DNA of 64,000 nt from Streptomyces violaceoruber. Its GTDB lineage: Bacteria; Actinomycetota; Actinomycetes; Streptomycetales; Streptomycetaceae. Location: positions 124,001-188,000 of the forward strand of contig JODI01000016.1 in the NCBI GenBank assembly GCA_000720805.1. Reading direction: 5' to 3'. This document shows positions 54,530 through 63,690 of this stretch, piece after piece. Every line of letters starts with the position of its first letter. Positions within the stretch are counted from its first letter, which is position 1. The notes beneath the pieces were generated by a model. That model was not told the origin of the DNA. It did not search any database and worked only from the letters and a program-made list of their open reading frames with translations. Position numbers and translations under genes: made by a program.

Positions 54530-55203
54530 CGGTGCTCCACCTCGCCGACGAGTCGGAGGCGGCGGATCTCGCGGCCTTCCTCTCCCGGCTGCTTCACTAC
54601 GACCGTTCGGCCGCGGTGCGTCTGCAGGCGGCCGGCACCGCGCTGGCCGTCTTCGGGCGGCCGGCGTCCTTCGAGGTGCTGGCGATCCGTGCCGTACGAC
54701 TTGCCAAGCCGTACCAGAACGGGCTCGACGTCACGCTGGACGTGACCGTGTCCGCGGGGGAGTTGCTGGAGTCCGTCGACGAGCCGGCGGGCACGGCCGT
54801 GGTCCCGGCCGCGGTGACCGGTCCGCCGTGGGCCGGGGTGCTGCCGCCGCGCGGCGGCTGGCGGCCGGAGCCCGGGCTGCCGGAGCCGGACGCGCTGCGG
54901 GCGATGGTCGCGGCGGGTGTCGGTGAATTCCGGTCCCGTTCCGAGGAGTTGACGGCCGAGCGGCGGACCCGGAGCGAGTTCGACCGGATCGGGCGGGAGA
55001 TCTGGTCCCGCACGGTCGGGGAGACCGGGCTGCCGGTCCGGGCCGTGCACGCCGCGCAGTCGCTGGGCTTCCTGCGGGCCGCGGTGGGCGCGGGGGATCT
55101 GGCGCTGTTCTCGTCGGGCGCGTGGCTGAGGCTGCGTACGCCCTACGGTTCGATCGCCGTACGCAGGGCGGGGCTCGGGACGCTGGGCGTCAGCGTGCGT
55201 TGA
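54526..55203 (+). CDS. Conserved actinobacterial protein of unknown function
   Basis: 225 residues, ATG overlapping the thioesterase stop as ATGA. Soluble, no signal. Recognisable blocks: VLHLADESEAADLAAFLSRLLHYDRSAAVRLQ, FEVLAIRAVRLAKP, and the C-terminal ARAVHAAQSLGFL-like stretch ending WLRLRTPYGSIAVRR. The coupling to the thioesterase suggests a shared process, but none is known to me. Confidence 0.72.
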   Translation: MTVLHLADESEAADLAAFLSRLLHYDRSAAVRLQAAGTALAVFGRPASFEVLAIRAVRLAKPYQNGLDVTLDVTVSAGELLESVDEPAGTAVVPAAVTGPPWAGVLPPRGGWRPEPGLPEPDALRAMVAAGVGEFRSRSEELTAERRTRSEFDRIGREIWSRTVGETGLPVRAVHAAQSLGFLRAAVGAGDLALFSSGAWLRLRTPYGSIAVRRAGLGTLGVSVR

Positions 55204-55230
55204 TCGCGTGCGGGCCGCGCTCACCGACGG

Positions 55231-55381
55231 CGCCCCCCCGGCGGACGGCTCAGGGCAGCCGATCGCGTCGCGCCCCCCGGCGGACGGCTGGTCACCGACA
55301 GCGCCCCGCCCCCCGGCGGACGGCTGGTTACCGACAGCGACCCGCCCCCCGGCGGACCGCTCAGGGCAGCCGATCGCGTCG
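55231..55381. repeat. Four-unit tandem repeat in the gap before the sugar transporter operon
   Basis: Units of 36-40 bp starting CGCCCCCCGGCGGA at 55231, 55271, 55307 and 55343. Units 1 and 4 continue as CGGCTCAGGGCAGCCGATCG (unit 4 with one change); units 2 and 3 continue as CGGCTGGTCACCGACAGCG, again with one change. The order is a-b-b-a. It fills most of the 320-bp gap between two converging operons; the rest shows nothing. Confidence 0.85.
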
Positions 55382-55523
55382 TGCGGCGCTGATCGACTCG
55401 GGTGTCGCGTGCGCCGGTCCAGTAGCTGAGCCGTCTGTCTGATCAGTGCGTCATCGGCGAGCGGGGTGACCCGGCGCCGCGTGGATGCGACGTTGTGGCC
55501 CCGTTCTCCGTGCCCGCCTGTGC

Positions 55524-56366
55524 TCAGCCCTTGACGGCGGAGCTGGCGACTCCCTGGACGAACCACCGCTGGAAGAAGGCGAAGACAACCAGGACGGGCA
55601 GGACCAGGAGGACGCCGAAGGCGAGGATCTGGCCCCAGTCCGGGGGCTGTTGGCCTTGGAAGACGCTCATCTCCAGGGGAAGCGGGCGGACGGAAGGGTC
55701 GGAGACCATCAGGACCGGCCACAGGAAGGATCCCCACTGGGTGAGGAAGGTGAGGATCGCGACCGAGGCGAACGCCGGCTTCGACATCGGGACGATGATC
55801 GCGAAGAAGGTGCGCCAGGGGCCCGCGCCGTCCAGCCGGGCGGCCTCTTCGATGCTCGGCGGGATCGACCGGAAGAACGTGTGGAACTGGTAGACCGAGA
55901 AGGCGTTGGCGACGAACGGGATCGCCTGGATGTAGAGGGTGTTGCGCTGGTCGTTGAACATGTAGAAGAGCGGCACGGCCACCGACTCGAACGGCACCAG
56001 CATCAACAGCAGGACGAGCGTGAAGACGGCTTCCCGGCCGCGCCACTTCAGTCGTGACATGCCGTACGCGGCCATCGAGTTGACGAACAGGCCGCCCGTG
56101 ACCACCACGAACGCGACCAGCAGCGAGACGCCCATGAAGCGCCAGAAGTAGCCGGTGCTGTCCGAGTCGAGGGCGTCGAGGACGTGCGCGTAGTTGTCGA
56201 AGGACAGGTGGGTGGGAAGGAAGCCGGTCAGGCCGTTCAGCACCTCGTCGGAGGGCTTGAGGCTGCCCAGGAGCAGATACAGGACGGGCAGCACGAAGAT
56301 GAACGCCAGGACGCTGAGGACGGTGTAGTCGCCGAAGCGGCGCAGGGGCGCGCGGGTCGTGGCCAT
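55524..56366 (-). CDS. ABC sugar transporter permease (MalG type)
   Basis: 280 residues, six helices. The EAA loop that contacts the ATPase is EEAARLDGAGPWRTFFAIIVPMSKPAF. Start MATTRAPLRRFGDY. Last gene of the importer operon, 6 bp after the other permease. No ATPase gene is present; Streptomyces importers of this kind normally share the multi-user ATPase MsiK. Confidence 0.9.
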   Translation of the reverse strand: MATTRAPLRRFGDYTVLSVLAFIFVLPVLYLLLGSLKPSDEVLNGLTGFLPTHLSFDNYAHVLDALDSDSTGYFWRFMGVSLLVAFVVVTGGLFVNSMAAYGMSRLKWRGREAVFTLVLLLMLVPFESVAVPLFYMFNDQRNTLYIQAIPFVANAFSVYQFHTFFRSIPPSIEEAARLDGAGPWRTFFAIIVPMSKPAFASVAILTFLTQWGSFLWPVLMVSDPSVRPLPLEMSVFQGQQPPDWGQILAFGVLLVLPVLVVFAFFQRWFVQGVASSAVKG

Positions 56367-56372
56367 GGTGGG

Positions 56373-57362
56373 TCAGTCCTCGTTGTCGGGCCGGACGACG
56401 CGGCGCTGGATGAGGGTCAGGGTGACGACGATCAGGAAGAACACGACGGTGATCGCGGACGCCTGGCCGATGTTGTTCTGGTCGAAGGCGGTGGTGACGG
56501 CCTGGTACATGACCGTGCGGGTGGCGTTCTCGTCGAGGCCGCCGCCGTCGATGAGGACGTAGACCTGGTCGAAGACCCGGAAGGACAGCACCGAGGTCAG
56601 CATGGCGACGAAGACGAGGGTGCCGCGGATGCCGGGCAGGGTGACGTGGCGGAACTGCTGCCAGCGCGTGGCCCGGTCGAGCTCGGCGGCCTCGTAGAGC
56701 TCGCCGGGGATCTGCTGGAGGCCGGCCAGCAGGATGACCATCTGGAAGCCCACCCCCTGCCACACCGACAGCACGATGATCGAGGCCATCGCGGTGGCGG
56801 TGTCGCCGAGCCAGTCGAAGGCGCCCCAGTTGCCGAAACTCACCGCGTGCAGCGCGGAGTTGAGCAGGCCCTCGTCGCTGCGGGCGAGGATGAGCCGCCA
56901 GATCACGGCGACCAGCGTCATCGGGAAGACGACCGGCATGAAGAACAGCGAGCGGAACAGGCCGATCGCCTTCAGCTTGCGGTTGAGCAGGATCGCCAGG
57001 GCCAGCGCCAGGCTCGTCTGGAGGGGTACGACGACCGCGGCGAAGGTCAGGTTGTTGAGCAGGGCCCGCAGGAACGGGCCGGACAGGTCCGGGTCGGTGA
57101 ACAGCCGCCGGTACTGCTCCAGTCCGAAGAACGTGGGTGCCAGCGGGGAGCCGAGGCGCACGTTGTAGAAGGAGAGGACGACGGCGTAGCCGAACGGGAT
57201 GCCGACGAAGGCGATGAGTCCGGCGACGGCCGGAGTGGACATGAGCAGTCCGTGCACCCAGTCCCGGTTCCTTCGCACCGGCCGCGAGCGCTTCACGGAG
57301 TTCACGGGCGGGCCTTGCTCCCTGTCGGCGGGCGCGGCATGCGCGGATTCCACGGTCTTCAC
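56373..57362 (-). CDS. ABC sugar transporter permease (MalF type)
   Basis: 329 residues from GTG at 57362 (VKTVESAHAAPADREQ); a second GTG near 57305 would give a shorter N-terminus starting VNSVKRSRPVRRNRDW. Six helices, EAA loop YEAAELDRATRWQQFRHVTLPGIRGTLV. It pairs with the downstream permease to form the membrane channel of the importer. Confidence 0.88.
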   Translation of the reverse strand: MKTVESAHAAPADREQGPPVNSVKRSRPVRRNRDWVHGLLMSTPAVAGLIAFVGIPFGYAVVLSFYNVRLGSPLAPTFFGLEQYRRLFTDPDLSGPFLRALLNNLTFAAVVVPLQTSLALALAILLNRKLKAIGLFRSLFFMPVVFPMTLVAVIWRLILARSDEGLLNSALHAVSFGNWGAFDWLGDTATAMASIIVLSVWQGVGFQMVILLAGLQQIPGELYEAAELDRATRWQQFRHVTLPGIRGTLVFVAMLTSVLSFRVFDQVYVLIDGGGLDENATRTVMYQAVTTAFDQNNIGQASAITVVFFLIVVTLTLIQRRVVRPDNED

Positions 57363-57426
57363 GGGGGGTCCTGTTCCCGGCCGGGACGGGCGGCGGCGCA
57401 CGCGCGCCCGCCCCGGCCGACGGTTC

Positions 57427-58773
57427 CTACTGGATCTTGTAGCCGGCGTTGTCGGAGAAGTCCTGGTCGATGGCGCGGGCGGCCTTGGACAGGGCGCCCT
57501 TGGGGTCGGCGCCGCCGTAGATCGAGTTCAGGGCGTCGCTGAACTTGGCGGTGACCGTGGGGTATCCGGCGGTGACCGGGCGGGTCACGGCGACGCAGGA
57601 CTTGGTGATGTCGCTGTCGCCGCAGGGTTTGGCGAGCTGGTCGGCGAAGAGCTGGAGCGGGCCGCCCTGCTTGTACAGCTCACTCTTGGCGAGCGCGGTC
57701 CTGGTGGCGGGCGGGGCGCCGTTGGCCGTCGTCATCGCGGTGACGTTGGTGTCGTTCAGGAGAGCGTCGAGGAAGGTTCCGGCCGCCTTGCCGTTCTTGG
57801 AGCCCGCCCCGATGCCCCAGGACCAGGAACCCTGGCCGGTCTTGGGGCCGTTGCCGAAGTCGGGCAGCGGCAGGACGACGAGGTCGCTGCCGAGGGCCTT
57901 GCTGTAGGCGGGGTACATCCAGTGGCCGACCCAGCTGAGAGCGACGCGGCCCTTGGCGAAGGCGTTGCCGTCGGTGTTCGGGTCGGTGTACGTCTTCCAG
58001 GACTGGAAGGTCTTCATGGCCGAGACCACGGCCGGGGCGTCGAGGGCGCCCTCCGCCTTGCCGTCCTTGAGCAGGGAGCCGCCGGCCGACCAGACGATCG
58101 GGGCGAAGCCGTAGGTGCCCCACTCGTTGGCCAGGCCGCTGTTCTCCTGCAGGTCGAGGACCTTGCCGTCGGAGTCCTTGGCCTTGAGTGCCTTGAGTGC
58201 GGCCGTGAACTGAGCAGCCGTCCAGTCGTCGGACAGGCCCGTCGGGTACTTCACCCCGGCCGCGTCCAGGAGCTTCTTGCTGCCGTAGACGCCGAGCCCG
58301 GAGTCGTACATGCCCAGGCCGTAGTGCTTGCCGTCGATCTCGCCCTGCGCCTTGCTGGCTTCCGTGGCGTTGCTCAGGGTCTTGGGCGAGACGTAGTCGT
58401 CGATCGCGGCGAGCTTCTTGTTATAGACGAAGTTCGCCATGGTCGGGCCGTCGAACTCCATCACGTCCGGGAGCTTGGAGGCGTCGGTCGCGGTGATGGT
58501 CTTGGTGTAGTCGTTGCCGGGTATCAGCTTCAGCTCGACCTTGATCTTGCTCTGCGAGGAGTTGAAGGACTTCACCGCGTTCTGCAGGGCGGTGTCCTCG
58601 CTCTTCTGGCCCTGGTGGGCCCAGACGCTGATGGTGCCTTTGCCGCTGCCCGCCGCGGCGGAGGTGTCGCCGCCGCCGCTGCCGCCGCCGCAGGCGGCCA
58701 GGGCGGCGAGGGGCAGGGCGAGGGCCAGGCCCGTACAGGCCGTGCGGCGGTACCTTCTGTTGGTCGGGCTCAT
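57427..58773 (-). CDS. Extracellular sugar-binding lipoprotein of the ABC importer
   Basis: 448 residues from ATG at 58773. Signal peptide with lipobox LAAC (Cys28). A type-1 solute-binding fold follows: ISVWAHQGQKSEDTALQNAVKSFNSSQ, LPDVMEFDGPTMANFVYNKKLAAIDDYV, and SWVGHWMYPAYSKALG. Two Cys (KPCGDSDITKSC) late in the protein probably form a disulfide. It lies 107 bp downstream of the LacI regulator and leads the permease genes. The ligand is probably an oligosaccharide handled by the beta-propeller hydrolase next door. Confidence 0.9.
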   Translation of the reverse strand: MSPTNRRYRRTACTGLALALPLAALAACGGGSGGGDTSAAAGSGKGTISVWAHQGQKSEDTALQNAVKSFNSSQSKIKVELKLIPGNDYTKTITATDASKLPDVMEFDGPTMANFVYNKKLAAIDDYVSPKTLSNATEASKAQGEIDGKHYGLGMYDSGLGVYGSKKLLDAAGVKYPTGLSDDWTAAQFTAALKALKAKDSDGKVLDLQENSGLANEWGTYGFAPIVWSAGGSLLKDGKAEGALDAPAVVSAMKTFQSWKTYTDPNTDGNAFAKGRVALSWVGHWMYPAYSKALGSDLVVLPLPDFGNGPKTGQGSWSWGIGAGSKNGKAAGTFLDALLNDTNVTAMTTANGAPPATRTALAKSELYKQGGPLQLFADQLAKPCGDSDITKSCVAVTRPVTAGYPTVTAKFSDALNSIYGGADPKGALSKAARAIDQDFSDNAGYKIQ

Positions 58774-58880
58774 GGTGCGTGCCTCCGTGCGGTGCGAGGG
58801 TTCGAAATGCTGGTGCTTTCCGGCGTGGGGAGCGGGGCCTCGGGGGCCTGACGGCCGCGGAGGGGTCAACGGGGCAGGGG

Positions 58881-59900
58881 CTACTGCGGTCGGCGCGGGT
58901 GCGGTGGTGCGGTGGTGTCGCGCAGGATCAGACGGGTGGGGACCCGCACATGCCCGGGTGGGCCGGCGTCCGGCTCCTGCAGCTGCCGCAGCAGCAACCG
59001 GGCGGCTTCGGCACCCTGGCCGGCGACCGGCTGGGCGATGGTGGTCAGCCCGATCACCTCGGCCAGTTCGTGGTCGTCGAGGCCGATCACGGACATGTCG
59101 TCCGGCGCCTTCAAGCGGTGCAGGCGCAGGGCGCGCAGGGCACCCATGGCCATCTCGTCGGACTGGGCGAACACCGCCGTCGGCGGGCGGGGAGCGGCCA
59201 GCAGTTCGGTCATGGCGTGCTCGCCGCCCTCGACCGTGTAGCCGCCGTCCGTCTCCAGGGTCGGGTCGTGCGGTATCCCGGCGTCCGCCAGGACGTCCAG
59301 GTAGCCCTGGCGTCGCTCGACCGGGGTGGTCCAGTGCAGTGGTCCGCTGGTTCCGCCGATCATGCCGATCCTGCGGTGGCCGAGGTTCACCAGATGCCGC
59401 ACGGCGCTCTGGGCCCCGGCCCGATCGTCGATGCCCACGACGGTGAAACCGGGCCTGGGCGCGGTCCAGAAGGTGGCCAGCGGCACCCCGAGTGACCTCA
59501 GCGCCTCGGCCTCGTCCTCGTCGTGGACCAGCAGTGAGAGCACCGCGTCCACGCGTTTGCGTACCGGCATCTTGGTGAAGAAGCGTTTGCGTGTCTCCGG
59601 GGAGCCGAGGTTGTACAGCAGTACGTCGTACCCGGCGGCACCGAACACGTTCTCGGCCGCATCCAGCACCGTGCCGAAGAACCAGCGGCCCACGAACGGG
59701 GCGACGACTCCGATGGTGAGCGTGCGACCGCTCGCCAGGCTGGACGCCGAACGCGACGCGGTATAGCCCAGCGAGGCGGCTGCGGCCGCGATCTGCGCCC
59801 GCACCTCGTCGGAGACGCCCGGCTGGCCGCGCAGTGCGCGGGACACGGTGGACGCCGAGACTCCGGCGGCGCGGGCGACATCGGTGATGCTGACGGTCAC
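58881..59900 (-). CDS. LacI-family regulator of the sugar uptake locus
   Basis: 339 residues from ATG-type start at 59900 (MTVSITDVARAAGVSASTVSRALRG), the LacI HTH and hinge. The periplasmic-binding-like sensor domain runs to about 325 with GVVAPFVGRWFFGTVLDAAE, FTVVGIDDRAGAQSAVRHLVNLGHRRIGMIGG and MSVIGLDDHELAEVIGLTTIAQP. Divergent from the glycoside hydrolase gene with two LacI-type half palindromes between them, so it should repress both directions until sugar is present. Confidence 0.92.
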   Translation of the reverse strand: MTVSITDVARAAGVSASTVSRALRGQPGVSDEVRAQIAAAAASLGYTASRSASSLASGRTLTIGVVAPFVGRWFFGTVLDAAENVFGAAGYDVLLYNLGSPETRKRFFTKMPVRKRVDAVLSLLVHDEDEAEALRSLGVPLATFWTAPRPGFTVVGIDDRAGAQSAVRHLVNLGHRRIGMIGGTSGPLHWTTPVERRQGYLDVLADAGIPHDPTLETDGGYTVEGGEHAMTELLAAPRPPTAVFAQSDEMAMGALRALRLHRLKAPDDMSVIGLDDHELAEVIGLTTIAQPVAGQGAEAARLLLRQLQEPDAGPPGHVRVPTRLILRDTTAPPHPRRPQ

Positions 59901-59971
59901 AGCGCTTTTCTCCCGTCGGTTTCACGTCGGTGTGATCTGGGGGTGACGCGACCGTAAAGCCGGCCTCGTTG

Positions 59972-59988
59972 TTGCGCAAGCGTTTGCG
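59972..59988. promoter_or_regulatory. LacI-type operator between the regulator and the glycoside hydrolase
   Basis: TTGCGCAAGCGTTTGCG contains the near-palindrome GCAAGCGTTTGC around a central CG, the usual LacI-family layout. A second candidate, CGTTTGAGCGCTGCG, lies near 60050-60064, just before the hydrolase start. Confidence 0.55.
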
Positions 59989-60080
59989 TTCAGTTTTACT
60001 GGGGCCGATTCCCAAGCGAGACCTTCTAGGTCAATGGTCAGCGCACGCGTTTGAGCGCTGCGATCCGACAGGAACTGTGC

Positions 60081-61421
60081 ATGCGATACGCCCCGCCCGG
60101 CCTCTGCGTGAACGACTTCGCCCTGCTCCGCGACGACGACGGCACCTACACGGTGCTGCACCTGCAGGGCCCGTGGACGGCCGAGTTCGACCACCTGAGG
60201 ATGGAGACCTCGTACGGCAGGGCCACGTCCACCGACCTGGTCCGCTGGAAGCCGGAGGGCACCGCCTTCGGCAACGGCCTGCCCGGACGCTTCGACCAGC
60301 AGGCCGTGTGGACCATGCATCCCATCCCGTACGGCGACGGAATGGCGATGTTCTACACGGGTGTGAGCGGACTGACGCCGGGCGGCTGGCCGCTGCAGTC
60401 GGTCGGTCTCGCCCACTCCGACCGCACCGACGGCACCGGCTGGCGCCGCCACGGCACCGGGCCCCTCGTCGAGGCGGACGCCCGCTGGTACCGCACGGGC
60501 GAACGCATGGGCTGGCGCGACCCGTTCGTCGTGCGCGACGACGAGTCGGACGGCTGGGTCATGGTCGTCTGCGCCGCCGACGCCTCCCTGCCCGTCGAGG
60601 CCGGCGGCTGTGTGGCGTGGGCGACTTCGGACGACCTGGAGCACTGGACCGTGCAGCCCCCGCTCATCTCACCGGGCGACGTGGACGAGTTGGAGTGCCC
60701 GGTCCTGGAACGCCTCGACGACGGCAGCTGGTTGCTGCTCGGTTCCATCGGTGCGACGCGCGGCTTCGAGGCATGGACCGCGCCGCGGCTGAGGGGGCCG
60801 TGGACCCGCCGTGGCCCACTGGGCCCGACCGGCTCCTACGCCCCGCGCGTCATCGCCGCTCCCGACGGTTCCCGTGTGGTCCTGCACACCACTCCCCGCC
60901 GCGTCGACCTCACCGACTCCGGCGCACGCTGCCGCGGCATGCTCGCTCAGCCCAAGTCCCTTGTCATCACCGAGGGTTCGGTGCCCCGCCTGCGGTGGTG
61001 GCCGGGCCTGGACGCCTGGCTCGGCGAGGAGACGCAGGAGCCGGTCCTGCACGCGGTCGGCGACATCGGTGTCTCCGGGCGCGTCGAGATCACCCTGCGG
61101 ACCGGGGACGACGGGCCCGCCCTCGTCGTCGGCTGCGACGGCAAGAACCTCTGGGCCGAAGGCCCGGCCGGCGCACCGCTGGGCGAGACCGTCCTGACCG
61201 AGCCCGCCACGACCCTGCGCGTTCTCACCATCGGTGAATACGTCGAGGTCTACGCGGACGACGTCTTCGTCCTGACCACCCTGTGCTACTCGGGTCACCC
61301 CGCCCCCTGGACGGCGAGGGCGGAAGGACGTACACGCACCGTTCCCGTCCGTCCGGTCCTGCTGCCCGACCCCGACCGTGACGACGCCTCGGCCGTATGG
61401 CCCGGACCGATGCCGAGCTGA
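60081..61421 (+). CDS. Five-bladed beta-propeller glycoside hydrolase (GH32-like)
   Basis: 446 residues from ATG at 60081 (MRYAPPGLCVNDFALLRDDDG); a TTG-type start 30 bp upstream is possible. The opening CVNDFALL corresponds to the nucleophile strand (xNDP/NDF) of GH32/GH43-like propellers, WRDPFVVRD is the RDP motif, and ELECPVLERLDDGSWLLLGS holds the acid/base Glu (EC-P), which points to GH32. No signal peptide, so it acts in the cytoplasm on imported sugar, probably a fructoside. The C-terminal beta sandwich (about 330-440) is also GH32-like. Confidence 0.78.
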   Translation: MRYAPPGLCVNDFALLRDDDGTYTVLHLQGPWTAEFDHLRMETSYGRATSTDLVRWKPEGTAFGNGLPGRFDQQAVWTMHPIPYGDGMAMFYTGVSGLTPGGWPLQSVGLAHSDRTDGTGWRRHGTGPLVEADARWYRTGERMGWRDPFVVRDDESDGWVMVVCAADASLPVEAGGCVAWATSDDLEHWTVQPPLISPGDVDELECPVLERLDDGSWLLLGSIGATRGFEAWTAPRLRGPWTRRGPLGPTGSYAPRVIAAPDGSRVVLHTTPRRVDLTDSGARCRGMLAQPKSLVITEGSVPRLRWWPGLDAWLGEETQEPVLHAVGDIGVSGRVEITLRTGDDGPALVVGCDGKNLWAEGPAGAPLGETVLTEPATTLRVLTIGEYVEVYADDVFVLTTLCYSGHPAPWTARAEGRTRTVPVRPVLLPDPDRDDASAVWPGPMPS

Positions 61422-61451
61422 AAGGCCCAGCCGTGACGGCAACTTGTCGCC

Positions 61452-62085
61452 GGCATCCCGCTCCTCGACAAGCCGACCACCGACGCGCTCATCCGGGCCC
61501 ACCACACGGCGCGGGCGGCGGTGAAGGAGATCTTCCCCGACCTCCAGGTCGGCTGGTCCATCGCCAACCAGGTCTACCAGGCCGAACCGGGCGCCGAAGC
61601 GCTGACCGCCGCCTACAGCCACCCCCGCGAGGACGTCTTCATCGAGGCCGCCCGTGACGACGACTGGATCGGGCGTCCAGTCCTGCACCCGTACGAGGAT
61701 CGGCGTCGACGGCCCGATCCCCGCCCCGGACGACGCCGAACGCACCCTCACCGGCTGGGAGTACTACCCGCAGGCCATCGGCCACGCCCTGCGCCATATC
61801 GCCACCGTCGTCGGTGACGTCCCGCTGATCGTCACCGAGAACGGCATCGCCACCGCCGACGACAGCCGCCGCGGCGACTACTACACGGGAGCCCTGTCCG
61901 CGGTGGCCGCCGCGCTGGAGGACGGCCTCGACATCCGCGGCTACCTGGCCTGGAGCGCACTCGACAACTACGAATGGGGCTCCTGCAAACCCACCTTCGG
62001 CCTCATCGCCGTCGACCGCCACACCTTCGAACGCACCCCCGAGCCCTCCGCCGCCTGGCCCTTAACGCCGTGCGGTGAGCGTGCG
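61452..62085 (+). pseudogene. Decayed GH1 beta-glucosidase, C-terminal half with a frameshift
   Basis: The frame begins in mid-protein with GIPLLDKPTTDALIRAHH...VGWSIANQVYQ, lacking roughly the first 180-200 residues. Near 61665 one extra G shifts the frame: DDDWIG in one frame continues as GVQSCTRTRIGVDGPI in another. The rest has the GH1 nucleophile motif IVTENGIA and YLAWSALDNYEWGSCKPTFGL. The C-terminus breaks off after TPEPSAAWP, shortly before repeat copy C, whose translation adds [15 protein letters not shown]. It cannot give active enzyme. Confidence 0.88.
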
Positions 62086-62130
62086 TGCCGGGCGTCGCGA
62101 CGCCGCGGAGATCCATCAGAAGGGCCCTAG
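62081..62130 (-). repeat. Dispersed repeat, copy C
   Basis: Read on the minus strand from 62130 it is identical to the first 50 bases of copy A except for one base. It joins the end of the GH1 remnant and the end of the globin gene, and its CTAG supplies the globin stop codon. Confidence 0.85.
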
Positions 62131-62540
62131 CCGGGTGTGTTCACCATCGAGGCCGCGGCGTACGTCAGGTACTTCCACAGCGTCTCCTCGTGCTCCTCGG
62201 ACAGGCCGAGGGAGTCGACGGCGTCCCGCATGTGCTTCAGCCAGGCGTCGTGCGCCTCGCGGTCCACGGTGAAGGGGGCGTGCCGCATGCGCAGCCGCGG
62301 ATGGCCGCGGTTGTCGCTGTACGTCGTCGGGCCGCCCCAGTACTGGATCAGGAAGAGCGTCAGGCGCTCCTCGGCCGGGCCCAGGTCCTCCTCGGGATAC
62401 ATCGGCCGCAGGACCGGGTCCTCGGCGACTCCCTCGTAGAAACGGTGGACGAGGCGGCGGAAGGTCTCCTCCCCGCCGACCTGCTCGTAGAAGGTCTGCG
62501 TCTGAAGCGTGCCGCGCCGGATCTCTTTCACGCCCTCCAT
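62127..62540 (-). CDS. Truncated haemoglobin, group II (GlbO-like)
   Basis: 137 residues from ATG at 62540 ([10 protein letters not shown]). Two-on-two globin features: [39 protein letters not shown], the [24 protein letters not shown] block with the proximal His and the Trp-Gly-Gly-Pro of group II, and [16 protein letters not shown]. It binds haem and O2/NO in the cytoplasm. The TAG stop lies in the first bases of repeat copy C, so the natural terminus may have been slightly changed. Confidence 0.92.
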   Translation of the reverse strand: MEGVKEIRRGTLQTQTFYEQVGGEETFRRLVHRFYEGVAEDPVLRPMYPEEDLGPAEERLTLFLIQYWGGPTTYSDNRGHPRLRMRHAPFTVDREAHDAWLKHMRDAVDSLGLSEEHEETLWKYLTYAAASMVNTPG

Positions 62541-62648
62541 GCTCTCAGACCGGGGGGCCCAGGACTCAAGCCCTAGGACCCGCGCACGTACCGGGGGAGC
62601 GTAGACGGACCGTTCGCTTCTCGGCGGCTCGCGCAGCACAGTGGACGT

Positions 62649-63632
62649 ATGGGCGCGCACGTTCTCGACAAGGACCTGGACGACCTCGCCGCCTCGGCGC
62701 GGGCGGCGCTGGTGCGGGAGATCGACGCGAGCGGGGCCTGGGACGCCGACCCGGTGTGGCGGGAGGCGTTCGAGGCGGTGCCGCGGCACCTGTTCGTGCC
62801 GTACTACTACGTCGGCGTCGTCGGCGGCTACGAACGCCGATGGGGCGAGAGCCCCGACGCGGGCACCCGTGAGCGCTGGCTGCGCGGGGCGTACGCCGAC
62901 ACCCCGCTGGCCACCCGGCTGCGCGACGGCGAGCTGGTCTCCTCCAGCAGCCAGCCCTCGCTGATGGCGATGATGCTGGCCGAGCTGCGGGTGACGGACG
63001 GCGACCGAGTGCTGGAGATCGGCGCGGGCACCGGCTACAACGCGGCCCTGCTCGCGCACCGGCTCGGCGACGACGACCTCGTCACGACCGTCGACCTGGA
63101 ACCGGAGATCACCGAGGCGGCCCGGCAGCATCTGGCCGCCGCCGGACACCGCCCGGTCGTCGTCACCGGCGACGGAGCGCGCGGGGTGCCCGAACGCGCC
63201 CCCTTCGACCGGGTCGTCGCGACCTGCGCCCTGCCGTCGATCCCGCGCGCCTGGCTCGCCCAGTGCCGCCCCGGCGCCCGGATCCTGACCCCGCTCGGCA
63301 CCGGGCTGGTGGCTCTCACCGTGCGCGACGCCGGTCACGCCGAGGGACGGTTCCTGCACACGCCCGCCTACTTCGTACCGCTGCGTGGCGGCGGGCCCGA
63401 GCCGGAGCCGGTCCCGCTCGGCGGACTGCCACGCCGGGCCCGGGACAACGAACTGTTCCGGTTCCTGCTCGCCCTGACCCGCGGCGGCCTCGATCCGCAG
63501 GAGGCGTACGAGCTGTGGGAGCGCGAGGGACAGCCGCAGCGTGAGCGGTACGGCATCACGGTCCGCGGCGAGCACGAGTGGGCCTGGCTGGACGACCCGG
63601 AGGGGCCGTACACCTGGCCCCTCCCGGCCTGA
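62649..63632 (+). CDS. PCMT-like SAM-dependent methyltransferase
   Basis: 327 residues from ATG at 62649. N-terminal [14 protein letters not shown] and [16 protein letters not shown] match protein-L-isoaspartate methyltransferases; the SAM site is [20 protein letters not shown] and the later [23 protein letters not shown] is conserved. The extra C-terminal about 100 residues ([33 protein letters not shown]) occur in the actinobacterial branch, which includes peptide-modifying enzymes. No peptide precursor gene is visible nearby, so repair of isoaspartate is the default guess. Divergent from the globin gene. Confidence 0.85.
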   Translation: MGAHVLDKDLDDLAASARAALVREIDASGAWDADPVWREAFEAVPRHLFVPYYYVGVVGGYERRWGESPDAGTRERWLRGAYADTPLATRLRDGELVSSSSQPSLMAMMLAELRVTDGDRVLEIGAGTGYNAALLAHRLGDDDLVTTVDLEPEITEAARQHLAAAGHRPVVVTGDGARGVPERAPFDRVVATCALPSIPRAWLAQCRPGARILTPLGTGLVALTVRDAGHAEGRFLHTPAYFVPLRGGGPEPEPVPLGGLPRRARDNELFRFLLALTRGGLDPQEAYELWEREGQPQRERYGITVRGEHEWAWLDDPEGPYTWPLPA

Positions 63633-63649
63633 TCCGAACGAGAGGCCCC

Positions 63650-63690
63650 AGGGCCCTTCTATAGATCTCCGCGGCGTCAGAAGGGCCTAG
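63650..63690. repeat. Dispersed repeat, copy D (short, two-ended)
   Basis: AGGGCCCTTCT at 63650-63660 and AGAAGGGCCT at 63679-63688 face each other around GATCTCCGCGGCGTC, the same core as copies A and C. The left TIR is 11 bp and the right one lacks one C. It lies between converging genes, where it could also work as a hairpin terminator, and its CTAG gives the stop codon of the FHA gene. Confidence 0.75.

Noticed and set aside
54397..56763. Long minus-strand frame spanning the thioesterase, unknown gene and permease, with PSAGG repeats
   Set aside because: The repeats are just the translated 55.2-kb tandem repeat; the remainder is antisense or frame-shifted from recognised genes.
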